A DNA stretch of 64,000 bases from Paenibacillus sp. FSL R10-2734. GTDB taxonomy: Bacteria > Bacillota > Bacilli > Paenibacillales > Paenibacillaceae. Shown piece after piece: positions 9,274-17,919 of the stretch; position 1 is the stretch's first letter, and each line of letters starts with the position of its first letter. The stretch lies in the NCBI RefSeq assembly GCF_037963865.1, contig NZ_CP150170.1, positions 1,922,001 through 1,986,000 of the forward strand, given 5' to 3'. Made by a program: the position numbers and the translations under genes. Below the pieces are notes generated by a model that saw nothing but the letters and a program-made list of their open reading frames with translations, was not told the origin of the DNA and searched no databases.

Positions 9274-9488
9274 CGTACAGGGGACGAGAAGCCCGAGGTT
9301 CGTCGGAGCAAAAGCATCGATAGGAACAGCTTCGCAGTCAGCCCGGTAGGGCTGCATCCCGCCCGGGACAAGTAACAGCCTTCCTTCGGGAAGGCTGTTT
9401 TTGCGTACAGGGATGAGAAGCCCGAGGTTCGTCGGAGCAAAAGCATCGATAGGAACAGCTTCGCAGTCAGCCCGGTAGGGCTGCATCC
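9244..9488 (+). repeat. Tandem repeat after tRNA-Arg (about 130 bp, two copies)
   Basis: Unit 1 (9244-9373) and unit 2 (9374-9488, lacking the last part) are almost identical. Each starts with the terminator hairpin and ends in a GTAGGGCTGCATCC segment. The last bases of unit 1 (GGGAC-AAGTAACAGCC junction) copy the tRNA 3' end and its flank (GGGAC-GTC-AAGTAACAGCC) minus three bases. Homologous units follow the other tRNA-Arg on the minus strand at 60339-60743. Confidence 0.9.
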
Positions 9489-9508
9489 TTTTTGGCAATA
9501 CCTTTTAT

Positions 9509-9637
9509 TCAGTTCCTCATAAACAAAGCTAAAGCCACCAACTCGTCAATACGCCGCAGCAAGTTATCTTTAGGAATGAGTAAATTGTAAAGCTCGATAT
9601 ACGGGCTCAAGATAAAACTCTGCTGCTCAGGAAGCAT
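9509..9637 (-). pseudogene. N-terminal remnant of an IS1182-type transposase
   Basis: Read on the minus strand from ATG at 9637, 42 codons give MLPEQQSFILSPYIELYN followed by LLIPKDNLLRRIDELV before a stop at 9509-9511. The SPY-x-ELYN-LxIPKDN-LLR pattern is what I know from the start of IS1182-family DDE transposases, which are normally around 450-500 residues. Only the first tenth is left. It abuts the left end of an IS3-like remnant. Confidence 0.65.
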
Positions 9638-9642
9638 GAAGT

Positions 9643-9858
9643 GAAGTGCACCCCTTAGAATAGACATTGGATAAAACCGCTGGTTTGTCCAATGAAATTC
9701 TAGGGGGGGTATTTTTATGGCGATTAAAGGACAGAGAAAGATGGATTTATCGGAAAATTACAGAGTATTTTGAGATTCAAGACCAAGGGCGGGTAAAGAA
9801 ATGGATGAAGAGATACCGAGTTTCAAGCAATGATTATGATGTTAATCCCAATAAATAA
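9643..9858 (+). pseudogene. Remnant of an IS3-family element (orfA start)
   Basis: ATG at 9717 opens MAIKGQRK. The family sequence then continues one frame over as ERWIYRKITEYFEIQD and QGRVKKWMKRYR, the helix-turn-helix of IS3-group OrfA. A deletion or frameshift near 9735 therefore fuses the start to the HTH. The upstream 9643-9704 includes GTGCACCCCTTAGAATAGAC, like an IS3-type terminal repeat, and an imperfect inverted repeat around 9655-9704. No orfB remains. Confidence 0.65.
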
Positions 9859-9944
9859 GTGAGTATATCAGCGAAAACTAATGTTTTTAGACTACAATCT
9901 TTAGTTTTATGACTAGAACATAATAAAGCGCTTTCATTAAAATT

Positions 9945-10115
9945 ATGATGTACATGTTCGGTGCTATTCAACAAACGGAAGGGGTGAAGGCATGGACAAT
10001 AATGTCCGATGATCCTCGTTAAGAGTTGGTGCAAGCAGGATTCGGTTCCCTCTACACCAAGACCATCAGCAAGGATCGGAGGTATATTGTATGTAAAATA
10101 GAAAACAATTGTTGA
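9945..10115 (+). pseudogene. Decayed coding remnant of unknown origin
   Basis: A frame from ATG 9945 reads MMYMFGAIQQTEGVKAWTIM then SDDPR, a TAA at 10020-10022, and continues in the same frame with ELVQAGFGSLYTKTISKDRR until a stop at 10113. A short protein-like stretch DLEGEEIIYGRPYGNGQ follows in another frame near 10160-10210. This looks like the wreck of one gene. I do not recognise the family, and the coding nature is inference. Confidence 0.35.
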
Positions 10116-10340
10116 CTGCTACCCTGCAACTGTTATTTTTTTGCTCATTAAGATGGGTAAGTCGATCTCGAAGGTGAAGAAATCATTTACGGAAGACCTT
10201 ACGGTAATGGTCAATATTAAACTTTTTGAGTACGGAAGCCTATTTTTTGGCTGATAATATTGGTGATATTACCAAGTGCAAGATGAAGGATAGATAACCA
10301 AAGAGAACTATCAAAAAAGACAACAGAAGGAGAGGCGACA
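10116..10340 (+). other. A+T-rich leader of the GH85 gene
   Basis: No intact gene is seen. It holds the possible pseudogene tail at about 10160-10210 and the ribosome binding site AAGGAG (10327-10332). I cannot place a convincing promoter. Confidence 0.5.
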
Positions 10341-13300
10341 ATGAAGAAAAAAATGATTAGTAAAACAATGTGTTGTGTGCTTGGCGCAAGTATGCTTTCC
10401 AGTGTACTGTTTGTAGGACAACCAGTACATGCAGCCTTGGGGTATTTTCCTGAGCCGTTACCGATATCGAATGAGTACTATTATCAAAACGAAACACTGC
10501 AACCATACGGGGCAAGTTTACATATTGATGAGTTAAAGAACTGGAATCCCGACAATGACCCAGATGCACGTTATAATAGGAGTTCGGTTCCACTAGCAAA
10601 AAGATGGATGGGTCCATCGGTAAATCCAGACGCATCACGTGATGCAAGAATGATACCTCTTAGTGGTACAAGCGCACGTTCAAGTCAGGCACCGTCACAA
10701 GGTGGAGATGGTTCCTATGCTTATACACCCACATTTTTTCAATACATGGATATTAACAACTATTGGGGTGGTTCATCAGCTGAAGGACCAATTGCTATAC
10801 CAACCCCTGAGCATATCGATGCTTCTCATAGAAATGGTGTAAAGGCAACTGGAACTATTTTTATTCCTTGGGGAGATTATGAATTTGGCAGTAAGTTTAT
10901 TGATCAACTAGTTGAGCAGGACTCGGAAGGTAATTTTATTGCCGCAGATAAATTAATTGAAATCGCCCAATACTATGGATTTGATGGTTATACTATTAAC
11001 CAAGAGTCAAGTTCAAGTCCTGAAAGCATGGCAAAATTAAAGCGTATGCTTGCTTATATTGAGAAGAAAAAGCCACAGAATTTCGTAATGACTTGGTATA
11101 ATGGTAAGGGTCGATTAGGTGATTCTGATGTGAAAAATTGGTTACAAGACGGAGAAGAAAGACTGAATGACGACTGGTGGCTTGACATGAGTTGGGGTAA
11201 TATCGATCAAACCATCAAGACAACTTTAAATGCAGGTAGAAGTCCTTTTGATATACATGCTTCATGGGAAAACTTCCCTTATACTGACAAGGGCGGTAAT
11301 GTTTCCTATTTGCTTGGAGCGGATAATAAATTAAAAGTTTCTCTTGGTATCTTAGGTTCTAATTCAACACTTATAAGTTCTAAGACAATAGACGATTTTA
11401 TGAATAAGGAAGATCCACGCCTATGGACAGGACCAACAAGTGATCCGAGAAGTCCACGCACTAAAGGAACTGAAGATACTTTTCCAGGGTTCTCAAGTCT
11501 TATTGCAGACCAGACACCGATTATAGGGGATGAATTTGTAACTAACTTCGCAGTTGGTAACGGTAAGAAATTCTACGAAGACGGTGTTGTTACTGGTAAA
11601 GAAAACGGTTGGTATAACCGTTCACTATCGGATATAACTCCAACATGGCGTTGGATTGTGGATAGTGAAGGTTCTAAACTAACTCCAAAATTTGATTATG
11701 CGGATGCTTGGTGGGGTGGTTCTTCACTAAATCTATCGGGTGATCTGGATGCAAATAAGCCAAATCACATAAAATTATACAGCTCACAGCTAGAAATTAA
11801 AGATAACAGTAAGGTAAGCATAACGTATAAAACACCTAAAGCCGGTGTCGATATGTCTATCGGTTTAGCCTTTGGTGATAACTATGACGATAGTAATTTT
11901 GAATTTTTCGCTGTCCCTGTTGGGGTGGAGAAGAATGGTTGGACAACTGCTACTATCGATTTACCAAAACATGATAAAAAAGCAATTGCGATATCCTTGA
12001 AACTAAATGCAACTACGGATGTTACGGGTTATTCTATTAATATCGGTAAACTTGCATTTACAACAAATGAAGTTGTTCCTTCAGCACCATCTGCAATCAC
12101 ACTAGATGATTCAGTATACGTAAATGATTCAACAGCAGAAGCAAGAATTTATTGGGAGAAATCTGCTAATGCGTCTTTATATACCATTCATCGTGTGCAT
12201 GCTGACGGTAAAAAAGAGTTTATAGGTGCAACACCAAGTGATGCTTTCTATTTAGGAAGATTTATAAAAGATGGTGAGGAAAAGCAGTCTAGTTTTGCAG
12301 TTACAGCCTACAATTCAAATGGAACAGTGGGTGGAGTAAAAACATTCAATTTTAACTGGCCTGATGTTACTAATGGTTTCGAAGACTCAGGGGTTGAAGG
12401 TGCAAATATTGCATTGAACGTTCCAGTGGTTGATGATGGATCTTTTGATCCAGGTGGTAAGATTGACAAGCTTAACGATGGAATTATCCCAAGCAGTAAA
12501 TGGGCTTCCCTTAAAACAAATGCATCAGCTTACTTAGACTTAGGCAAGGATATGGATATAAGCCGTTGGGTTGTTAAGCATGCTAACGTTGCAGGAGCGG
12601 GAGAAGGAGTAGATTTCAACACGGATACCTTCGACTTACAGTATGCAACAGATGACGGTAATGAAATTTTAAACCCTGCAGACCCTACTAGTAAGAGTAG
12701 AATTATAAATTTAAAGTATACAAAAATTGACGAGGTAATTGGAAACCGCCAAGACGTTACAGATCGTGTTCTTGATACACCAATTAAAGCACGATATATT
12801 AGACTTCATGTTACGAAAAGTGATAATTGTCCTTGGCATGCAATTCGTATTTATGAATTTGAGTTGTATGAGAATGCTTATACCCCTCATACTGAACCAT
12901 TGCTAGACCGTAATGTTACAGTAAAAAATAATATCGGTGCAAAAGATACTGTAGTAATTGATAATGTTTCGCTACCAGTAGGTACCACTGGTAAACCTGC
13001 TGAGGATACAGGTTTGATTAAACTATATGATAGCCTAACAGCGGAAACTCCATTTGCAGAAGTAAAAGCAGTACAGCCAGATGAAAGATACAAACAACTT
13101 AGACGGGGTGTAGCTTCTTTTGACGGCTTAGAGTTAAAAACTGAAGGTGGCAGATTATATTACACAACACAAGAAAACGGAATGGTAAGTTTACGTTATA
13201 GCGTTGAGTACGCTCCGGAGACAGGGGTGGAAATTAAAGCACCCACATCAATTAAATTGGAACATTCTTTAAAGGGTAATCAAACACGTAGCAAATACGG

Positions 13301-16300
13301 TGTTCTTACTTTGAAAGGATTAGATGTTGGAACTCAAATGAAGATTTTTGAATCCGCGGATTCAAAATCACCGATTTTACATTCCGGTCTAGTCCAAGAA
13401 GGTGAAGATTCTATTAGGCAGGAAAGAGTTCCATTATCCGAAGACGGTGGCACAATCTATTACGAACTGAAACAATCAGGAAAACCTGATTCAGGAAGAT
13501 TAGAGTTTGTCTACGGGAAAACTGATGATCTTAATGTTGACCAGTCTTCATTAAAAGACTTAGTAAATCGTTATAGCAATTTTAAAGAATCAGATTATAT
13601 TTCCGCTACATGGGTACAATTTTCAAAAGCTTTAAATGATGTAAAAGCATTGATTTCAACAGAAGTTAAAGCGAGTGATGCGGAAGTTAAGAGAGTCGCT
13701 TTAGAAGATTCAGTTTTAGCACTTCGTAGTGTTGGAAATATTCAAAGACTTAAAGAAGTAACTAAAGAGTATGAAACAAAGTATACTGAAGACCTATATT
13801 CAGTTAATAGCTTTAGACGCTTTAGTGATGTTTTAGAACATACTAAAAAATTTGTCAGTGATGTAGAATCAGCAACAAAGTTTGTTACAGCTATCGAAAT
13901 TGAGAAAGCAAGATTTAACCTTGATAATGCTGTAGGTTACTTGGTGAATAAGGGAGATCAACAAGTAGATTCTGTATCCATCACACCTAACGATGTTGAT
14001 GGTAAAATCGGAACTTCAGTAACATTTAAAGCTGAAGTAACAGGTAATGCAGATGATACAGTTACTTGGGATGTTTATGGTAATACAAGTGCTGATACTA
14101 CTATCAGTAATGGGGTACTAACTATTTCTGCTGACGAAACAATTAACGGTGTATTAACAGTTAAGGCAACCTCTACTATTGATCCGACAAAATCAGGAAC
14201 AGCACACGTGTTAGTGGTAGATGAGCTACACCCGACAGTAGTTAGCGTTACAATACCAGACCAAGTTGACTCGGTTAAACGTGGAACAATCAAACAGTTT
14301 TCCTCTAATGTAGAAGTAAAAAATGATGCGTCAACAACAGTTGTATGGAGTGTTTATGGTGCTGAAAATGCGGACACTAAAATTAATAACGGGTTATTAA
14401 TGGTTAACGAAAACGAAACAGCAGAACAAGTTGAAATTAAAGCAACATCTGTAGTCGACCCAACTAAGTTCGCTACTAAAACGATCAAAATAATAAAAGA
14501 TGTTACAGAACTTGTGAGCGTAACTGCACCTACTGCAGTAATTGGGGTACCAAACGGAGCAATAAAAACCGCAGATGATCTTAAATTACCTGCTACAGTT
14601 GAGGTAGTAACGGTTAGCGGTACTATGAATGCGAATGTGGAATGGGATTTAGACTCAGTAAGTTACGATCCTAATGTAAAGACAGAACAGACATTTACAG
14701 TAAATGGAACAGTATCACTTCCTGAATGGATATTAAATACAACTAATATTTCATTGAATATAAGTGTTCAGGTGACAGTAGATGCTACAACCATAGTTGC
14801 AATCGCTGATAAAACAGCACTTGTAGCGAAGATAGCGTCAGCAAATACATTGATTTCGACAAGCTATACTCAAGCATCATGGGGTATCATGCTGAATGCA
14901 TTGTTAGAAGCTAAAAAAGTTAATAATGATGCAAATGCAACACAGGCAGAGGTTGATTCATCTTTAAATGTATTAACAAGAGCTATTGATAGTCTTGTAA
15001 CAGTACAATCACCGAAACCCGACCCAGATCCAACACCAACACCAATACCAACACAAACGTCCAATCCAGACCCAACACCAAAGCAAACGCCCAAACCAGA
15101 CCCAGTTTATGAAATAACAGTTTCAGGATCTCAGGTAACAGCTATTGTTCCTGTTAAAGCTGAAGTTGGAGCAAATGGATCAGCTATTGCAACAATTACT
15201 GAAAATCAGTTAGTTGAAGCTATAACAAAGGCAATGAACGAAGTTGCTAAACATGGTGCAAATGCATCCGTAGCAATCAAACTAGATGTAAATGCTCCTG
15301 CAAATGCTAACGTAGTTGGACTTACTTTATCAAATGAAGCCTTAACAAAGTTCATATCTAGTAAAGCTAATCTTCTGAACATATCTACGACAAATGGGAC
15401 AATGACCATTGATGCAAAAACAGCATCGAGCATTTCCAAACAGGCAACAGGAACTATTACAATAACTTTGTCGAAGAAAGAAGTATCAACATTATCCGCA
15501 GAAGTTCAGCGCAAGATTGGAGACAGACCTGTTGTTAATTTTGAAATTAACAGTGGTGGTGAGACTATCTCACAATTTGACGGAAATGTAATAGTAACAA
15601 TACCTTATATACTTAAGGTAGGAGAAAATCCAAATGCAATCGTGGTATACGATATTAATACTACAGATAAGCATGAAACGCTTAGAAATTACAAGTATGA
15701 TGCAACAAGCAACGCTGTAGCATTCAAGACACCTAATTCCTCAACGTATGCTGTAGGGTACAACAAGGTGGGCTTTAACGATGTAGCCGAAAATTCATGG
15801 TACAACAACGCAGTAACCTTTGTATCTGCAAGGGGTATAACAAACGGATTAGGTGATGGAAACTTTGGTTCCGAAAACAAAATAACCAGAGCACAAAGTT
15901 TGGTTATGCTAATGAGAGCTTTTGGTATCAATCCTGATGAAAACTCTGAAAACAATTTCGGTGACGCAGGAAACACATATTATTCTGGCTACCTATCAGC
16001 GGCAAAGAGATTGGGAATCACAAACGGATTGGGTAACAATGTATTTGCACCTGACAAACAGGTTACAAGACAGGAATTGTTTGTATTGACGTACAATACT
16101 CTTAAGAACATTAATGAATTGCCGACTGTAACTGGTAAAAAAGAATTGAAAGACTTTAAGGATGCAGAAATTGTTTCTACTTATGCAACTGATGCAATGA
16201 CATTGTTTGTAAAGACTGGTGTTGTATCGGGGTCAAACGGTAAACTCTTACCTAATGATAAAGCAACCAGAGCAGAATTTGTTCAGATTATTTATAATAT

Positions 16301-16313
16301 TATGACTAAGTAA
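10341..16313 (+). CDS. SLH-anchored GH85 endo-beta-N-acetylglucosaminidase
   Basis: A 1990-residue secreted enzyme that should cleave the chitobiose core of N-glycans at the cell surface. A signal peptide (1-31, ending VHA) leads into a GH85 domain (about 35-490). The motif FDGYTINQE gives Asn220 and Glu222, the oxazoline-stabilising Asn and the acid/base Glu of this family (Endo-A and Endo-D). A beta-sandwich, an F5/8-like carbohydrate-binding domain (about 686-845), FIVAR-like helices, two Ig-like repeats (about 1209-1385), another Ig-like domain (about 1393-1475), a FIVAR segment (about 1488-1553), a Pro/Thr linker (about 1557-1588) and three SLH repeats (about 1810-1990) follow. The gene is much more A+T-rich than its neighbours (for example 16 G+C in 13741-13800), lies next to insertion-sequence debris and a tRNA, and was probably acquired. 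Confidence 0.93.
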   Translation: MKKKMISKTMCCVLGASMLSSVLFVGQPVHAALGYFPEPLPISNEYYYQNETLQPYGASLHIDELKNWNPDNDPDARYNRSSVPLAKRWMGPSVNPDASRDARMIPLSGTSARSSQAPSQGGDGSYAYTPTFFQYMDINNYWGGSSAEGPIAIPTPEHIDASHRNGVKATGTIFIPWGDYEFGSKFIDQLVEQDSEGNFIAADKLIEIAQYYGFDGYTINQESSSSPESMAKLKRMLAYIEKKKPQNFVMTWYNGKGRLGDSDVKNWLQDGEERLNDDWWLDMSWGNIDQTIKTTLNAGRSPFDIHASWENFPYTDKGGNVSYLLGADNKLKVSLGILGSNSTLISSKTIDDFMNKEDPRLWTGPTSDPRSPRTKGTEDTFPGFSSLIADQTPIIGDEFVTNFAVGNGKKFYEDGVVTGKENGWYNRSLSDITPTWRWIVDSEGSKLTPKFDYADAWWGGSSLNLSGDLDANKPNHIKLYSSQLEIKDNSKVSITYKTPKAGVDMSIGLAFGDNYDDSNFEFFAVPVGVEKNGWTTATIDLPKHDKKAIAISLKLNATTDVTGYSINIGKLAFTTNEVVPSAPSAITLDDSVYVNDSTAEARIYWEKSANASLYTIHRVHADGKKEFIGATPSDAFYLGRFIKDGEEKQSSFAVTAYNSNGTVGGVKTFNFNWPDVTNGFEDSGVEGANIALNVPVVDDGSFDPGGKIDKLNDGIIPSSKWASLKTNASAYLDLGKDMDISRWVVKHANVAGAGEGVDFNTDTFDLQYATDDGNEILNPADPTSKSRIINLKYTKIDEVIGNRQDVTDRVLDTPIKARYIRLHVTKSDNCPWHAIRIYEFELYENAYTPHTEPLLDRNVTVKNNIGAKDTVVIDNVSLPVGTTGKPAEDTGLIKLYDSLTAETPFAEVKAVQPDERYKQLRRGVASFDGLELKTEGGRLYYTTQENGMVSLRYSVEYAPETGVEIKAPTSIKLEHSLKGNQTRSKYGVLTLKGLDVGTQMKIFESADSKSPILHSGLVQEGEDSIRQERVPLSEDGGTIYYELKQSGKPDSGRLEFVYGKTDDLNVDQSSLKDLVNRYSNFKESDYISATWVQFSKALNDVKALISTEVKASDAEVKRVALEDSVLALRSVGNIQRLKEVTKEYETKYTEDLYSVNSFRRFSDVLEHTKKFVSDVESATKFVTAIEIEKARFNLDNAVGYLVNKGDQQVDSVSITPNDVDGKIGTSVTFKAEVTGNADDTVTWDVYGNTSADTTISNGVLTISADETINGVLTVKATSTIDPTKSGTAHVLVVDELHPTVVSVTIPDQVDSVKRGTIKQFSSNVEVKNDASTTVVWSVYGAENADTKINNGLLMVNENETAEQVEIKATSVVDPTKFATKTIKIIKDVTELVSVTAPTAVIGVPNGAIKTADDLKLPATVEVVTVSGTMNANVEWDLDSVSYDPNVKTEQTFTVNGTVSLPEWILNTTNISLNISVQVTVDATTIVAIADKTALVAKIASANTLISTSYTQASWGIMLNALLEAKKVNNDANATQAEVDSSLNVLTRAIDSLVTVQSPKPDPDPTPTPIPTQTSNPDPTPKQTPKPDPVYEITVSGSQVTAIVPVKAEVGANGSAIATITENQLVEAITKAMNEVAKHGANASVAIKLDVNAPANANVVGLTLSNEALTKFISSKANLLNISTTNGTMTIDAKTASSISKQATGTITITLSKKEVSTLSAEVQRKIGDRPVVNFEINSGGETISQFDGNVIVTIPYILKVGENPNAIVVYDINTTDKHETLRNYKYDATSNAVAFKTPNSSTYAVGYNKVGFNDVAENSWYNNAVTFVSARGITNGLGDGNFGSENKITRAQSLVMLMRAFGINPDENSENNFGDAGNTYYSGYLSAAKRLGITNGLGNNVFAPDKQVTRQELFVLTYNTLKNINELPTVTGKKELKDFKDAEIVSTYATDAMTLFVKTGVVSGSNGKLLPNDKATRAEFVQIIYNIMTK

Positions 16314-16354
16314 AGTGTAAAGATGTTATAGAATAATCGCATAAAAGTTAACCA

Positions 16355-16394
16355 AAATTGTACGCCCGAGTCTTCAGGGCGTACAATTTTTATA
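16355..16394 (+). terminator. Rho-independent terminator of the GH85 gene
   Basis: A 13-bp perfect stem (16355-16367 with 16377-16389) and a 9-nt loop, followed by a T-rich tail. Confidence 0.9.
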
Positions 16395-16608
16395 TTCACG
16401 TATCACTCAGGAAGGGTCCTCACCAATATGAAGCGAAGCTCTGTTGAACAATTGGGGAATTACTCCCTGAAATTTAGCTGATTCCTAGGCAAATATGGAT
16501 ATTGCGCTGATTTTTAAGGAGGAATTCCTTAATTTCATTCGTATGGAGCGATTATTGGAAAAAATCAGGGAGATTTTCACTAATAAACGTACCCTAATGA
16601 GCAGAAGC
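16395..16608. repeat. Intergenic palindromes of the AGGGAG/CTCCCT type
   Basis: No gene is seen. TTAAGGAGGAATTCCTTAA (16514-16532) is a 19-nt imperfect palindrome. It matches TTAGGGAGGGATTCCCTAA at 59663-59681, with the arm changes paired. Related half-sites are GGGAATTACTCCC (about 16455-16467) and CAGGGAGATTTTC (about 16566-16578). These look like members of a small dispersed repeat family. Confidence 0.5.
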
Positions 16609-17517
16609 CTACAGAAGCGGCCAGATCTCCTCCCAGACAGTGTCTAGAATAGCTTGCATATTATCTTCCATACTGTTAATAGCAATCACCACCTGAGCAT
16701 CCGGGGCAACAACGCAGAATTGACCGTTAGCGCCATCAGCACGATAAGCATTGTGAGTACACAGCCAGAATTGACAGCCGTATCCTTGGCCCCAATCGCC
16801 ATCCCCATCATTTTCGATCTGCTTACGCGTGACAAAATCGATCCAAGCTGCGGGAATAAGCTGCTGCCCCTGCCACATTCCTTTTTGCAAAAGAAGCTGT
16901 CCAAATCGACTTAGTTCCTCCGTGTTGATCTGAAGTCCGGCACAACCGAGGGTGATTCCATGCGGAGTCGTCTCCCAATCGACATTTTCTATGCCTAGTG
17001 GCGCAAAGAGACGGGGAACGAGATAATCTCTTACGGTTTGTCCGACACTGGCTTGTACCATTGCAGAAATCATAATGGTATCCCCGCTGCTGTAGGTGAA
17101 CTGTTCCCCAGGAGGTCTGTCTAAAGGTAGAGATAGATAATGCTGTATCCAGTCTATATCCTTTAAGGCCAATCTCTCTTCAGCCCAAAATGGAGGGGAA
17201 TCATGACCTGTGCTCATTCGCAGTAAATCGAACAAGGTCAGTTCCCCAGGTTGCATCGAGGGAAGAGTTTGCTTATGAGTAACTACGTAATCTGGAAACA
17301 CATCCCTAAGTGTTGTATCCAGTGTTAGCTTTCCTTCTTCGATAGCCAGGCCCACTGCCATGCATGTAAAAGATTTGCTGATAGAATGCTGCAAGCGCCG
17401 GATATCCTCTGCGAGATCCACTTTCCCCACTAGAGTTCCATTTTGAAGCACACGTACATTGAATACATTCAATCCACATTCACGGATTTTAGCTTCGAAT
17501 CGAGCCATGTTTATCAT
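16609..17517 (-). CDS. Serine hydrolase of the class C beta-lactamase family
   Basis: A 302-residue protein without signal peptide, so probably cytosolic. The SISK motif (Ser45 and Lys48 from the chosen start) is the nucleophile and general base of the family, and YSSG follows as the second motif. The C-terminal GANGQ segment is in the usual place of the third motif. The family includes esterases, D-aminopeptidases and penicillin-binding-protein-like hydrolases; a role in beta-lactam resistance is unlikely without secretion. I chose ATG 17517 because GAAAGAGAG lies 9 nt before it, while the TTG at 17526 has no spacing to that site. It diverges from the LacI regulator gene. Confidence 0.8.
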   Translation of the reverse strand: MINMARFEAKIRECGLNVFNVRVLQNGTLVGKVDLAEDIRRLQHSISKSFTCMAVGLAIEEGKLTLDTTLRDVFPDYVVTHKQTLPSMQPGELTLFDLLRMSTGHDSPPFWAEERLALKDIDWIQHYLSLPLDRPPGEQFTYSSGDTIMISAMVQASVGQTVRDYLVPRLFAPLGIENVDWETTPHGITLGCAGLQINTEELSRFGQLLLQKGMWQGQQLIPAAWIDFVTRKQIENDGDGDWGQGYGCQFWLCTHNAYRADGANGQFCVVAPDAQVVIAINSMEDNMQAILDTVWEEIWPLL

Positions 17518-17593
17518 AGAATTCAACTCTCTTTCTTTAAAAGTCCAAGTTGGGATACGAAAATTCGTTGATTGAATTGAATGAAAATAGTGT

Positions 17594-17605
17594 GGAAACG
17601 TTTCC
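17594..17605. promoter_or_regulatory. Operator-like palindrome GGAAACGTTTCC
   Basis: A 12-bp perfect palindrome with a central CG, typical of LacI/GalR-family operators. It lies 76 nt upstream of the serine hydrolase start. It could serve the LacI regulator at 17920 or CcpA; the match to the CcpA consensus is imperfect. Confidence 0.6.
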
Positions 17606-17752
17606 TCTCATGATGTATAAAATAGTTAAATTGATGGTATTCTATTCTTGTTTTAAAGTCAATAAATGTAGGGGACTATTGATTGGTATCAATCTCCTTA
17701 TAATTTAAAGTGATTTTTAAGAGGAAAATCATTTTCACTTAGAATTTATAGA

Positions 17753-17781
17753 TTGACTTCTTGAAAATACCTGTCCATAAT
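17753..17781 (+). promoter_or_regulatory. Promoter of the LacI regulator operon
   Basis: TTGACT (17753-17758) and CATAAT (17776-17781) are 17 bp apart. The expected start near 17788 places the 16-bp operator at 17828 inside the leader, suited to a roadblock form of repression. Confidence 0.65.
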
Positions 17782-17827
17782 GAACGTATTAAGCGAATTA
17801 AGTACGAAAACAGTCAAAATGATGTCG

Positions 17828-17843
17828 TGGGAAACGTTTCCCA
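17828..17843. promoter_or_regulatory. LacI-family operator, 16-bp perfect palindrome
   Basis: TGGGAAACGTTTCCCA shares its 12-bp core with the site at 17594. It lies between the promoter and the regulator start codon, which suggests autoregulation of the lacI-esterase-GH3-GH94 operon. Confidence 0.75.
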
Positions 17844-17919
17844 TCATTTCATGCGTTTCCACTAAGCTGATTTCATCAGGTGAAGGGGAGCTCATTATAG
17901 GGGTGAATCAGGGGGAATT

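Noticed and set aside
9141..9446. Minus-strand frame of 101 codons over tRNA-Arg and its repeat
   Set aside because: It includes the antisense of the tRNA (the well-known spurious GIRTPDRTLRRR reading) and repeat DNA.
17594..17605. CcpA cre site
   Set aside because: The palindrome matches the 16-bp site beside the LacI gene better than the cre consensus; CcpA is not excluded but not claimed.
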